Shown here: piece after piece, positions 26,133 to 26,538 of the stretch | Layout: each line of letters begins with the position of its first letter | How positions within the stretch are numbered: the first letter of the stretch is position 1 | Program-made: the position numbers and the translations under genes | The notes under the pieces: model-generated | The model's input: only the letters and a program-made list of their open reading frames with translations | Databases searched by the model: none | What the model was told of the DNA's origin: nothing | Assembly (NCBI GenBank): GCA_051744925.1 | Contig: JBNJDM010000029.1 | Coordinates: 1-26,538 of the forward strand | Reading direction: 5' to 3' | Length of the DNA: 26,538 bases | From: JACKCP01 sp051744925 | GTDB lineage: Bacteria; Desulfobacterota; Desulfobacteria; Desulfobacterales; JACKCP01

Positions 26133-26538
26133 TAATTTATCAAAAAAAGTTTGTTTATTTGTAACTATTCAGCTGAATTCTCTATTATCTCTCACAGGGG
26201 CACGGAGAAAACCCTGACTTATAAAAAATATTTTATTTATTTGCATACTTAAAAGTTTTTGCTGAACTTTATTTTAAAAACGACCATTTGTATTTATTCC
26301 AAGCAAAATAAAAAGTGATATCAAGGCAAATTAAAAGGTCAATTCTGACGGAGCTTAATAGCAACTTTCAAGATCAGGCAAAGATTAAAAATTACAAAAT
26401 TTTAACAACTCTTTTATCTTTTACATGATATAGTTATTTTTTTATTTTATGCTTTTAATATTTTTTAAAAAAAATTCGTCTTTATGCCGTTGCGGTTTTG
26501 TGAGAGATTAAAGTAAAAGCATTCAAAGTAATCTATGG
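26133..26538. other. Non-coding 3' region of the window
   Basis: No frame with coding character on either strand up to the window end. It holds the two repeat-like ends listed separately and otherwise AT-rich sequence. A short TGATAA-T-TTATCA dyad at 26130-26142 spans the mscS stop but is followed by A rather than T residues, so it is not a plausible terminator for that gene. Confidence 0.6.
26187..26508. repeat. Inverted repeat-like ends around a 302-nt AT-rich segment
   Basis: ATCTCTCACA (26187-26196) and TGTGAGAGAT (26499-26508) are perfect 10-bp inverted copies. Inward from each the sequence turns G+C-richer: GGGGCACGGAG on the left, and GCCGTTGCGG read toward the right end. The pattern of TGAGAGAT joined to GC-rich sequence resembles the element at 11.55-11.66 kb, suggesting degenerate copies of the same repeat family, or the ends of one small non-autonomous element. 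There is no obvious target-site duplication. Confidence 0.45.

Noticed and set aside
26130..26142. TGATAA-T-TTATCA dyad as mscS terminator
   Set aside because: It overlaps the stop codon, has almost no G or C, and is followed by A residues.

Overview
The window is AT-rich bacterial chromosome, densely coded, with housekeeping and nitrogen-control genes and no sign of phage, plasmid or transposase. The best taxonomic clue is an Lrp/AsnC-like siroheme decarboxylase of the AhbB type (762-1244), which belongs to the alternative heme pathway of sulfate reducers and some other anaerobes. Together with a full GlnE/GlnD/PII/GlnA cascade, a YfhM-type alpha-2-macroglobulin next to PbpC, and a sigma-54 promoter, this suggests an AT-rich deltaproteobacterium such as a member of Desulfobacterales. 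That placement is inference; there is no rRNA or tRNA here to confirm it.

Layout. 1-692: 3' part of a leucine-carboxyl-methyltransferase-family enzyme, cut by the window edge. 762-1244: ahbB. 1284-6956: a very large membrane-anchored alpha-2-macroglobulin with an intact thioester motif, followed by a clear terminator and then pbpC (7040-9355). The pair is known from other Gram-negatives and is thought to protect and repair the cell wall after protease or toxin attack. 9642-11537: long-chain acyl-CoA synthetase, preceded by a short perfect palindrome. 11538-11709: a convergent intergenic region holding a palindromic repeat element. 11710-13704 (minus): transketolase, with nested dyads in its leader. 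14022-14891 (minus): a radical SAM protein of unknown role with a strong terminator.

15110-22812 is a nitrogen-assimilation control block, all on the plus strand: glnE (adenylyltransferase for glutamine synthetase), glnD (uridylyltransferase/sensor), glnB (PII, overlapping glnD by 4 nt), a broken amtB remnant, and glnA. GlnD modifies PII according to glutamine level, PII directs GlnE, and GlnE modifies GlnA on a tyrosine that is present here (Y398). glnD is preceded by a textbook sigma-54 -24/-12 promoter, and upstream of that by three TTACAA/TTGTAA-type dyads spaced like enhancer sites. Between glnB and glnA only the first few codons and the last roughly 50 codons of an ammonium transporter gene survive.

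23211-23585 is a stand-alone receiver-domain response regulator and 23646-26132 an MscS-family mechanosensitive channel with a long periplasmic coiled-coil region. The last 400 bases are non-coding and carry two oppositely oriented repeat-like ends related to the element at 11.6 kb.

The points most worth a second look are the amtB internal deletion, the sigma-54 promoter with its tandem dyads before glnD, and the palindromic repeat family. I saw no CRISPR array, tRNA or rRNA, and no wholly new multi-gene system that I could defend.
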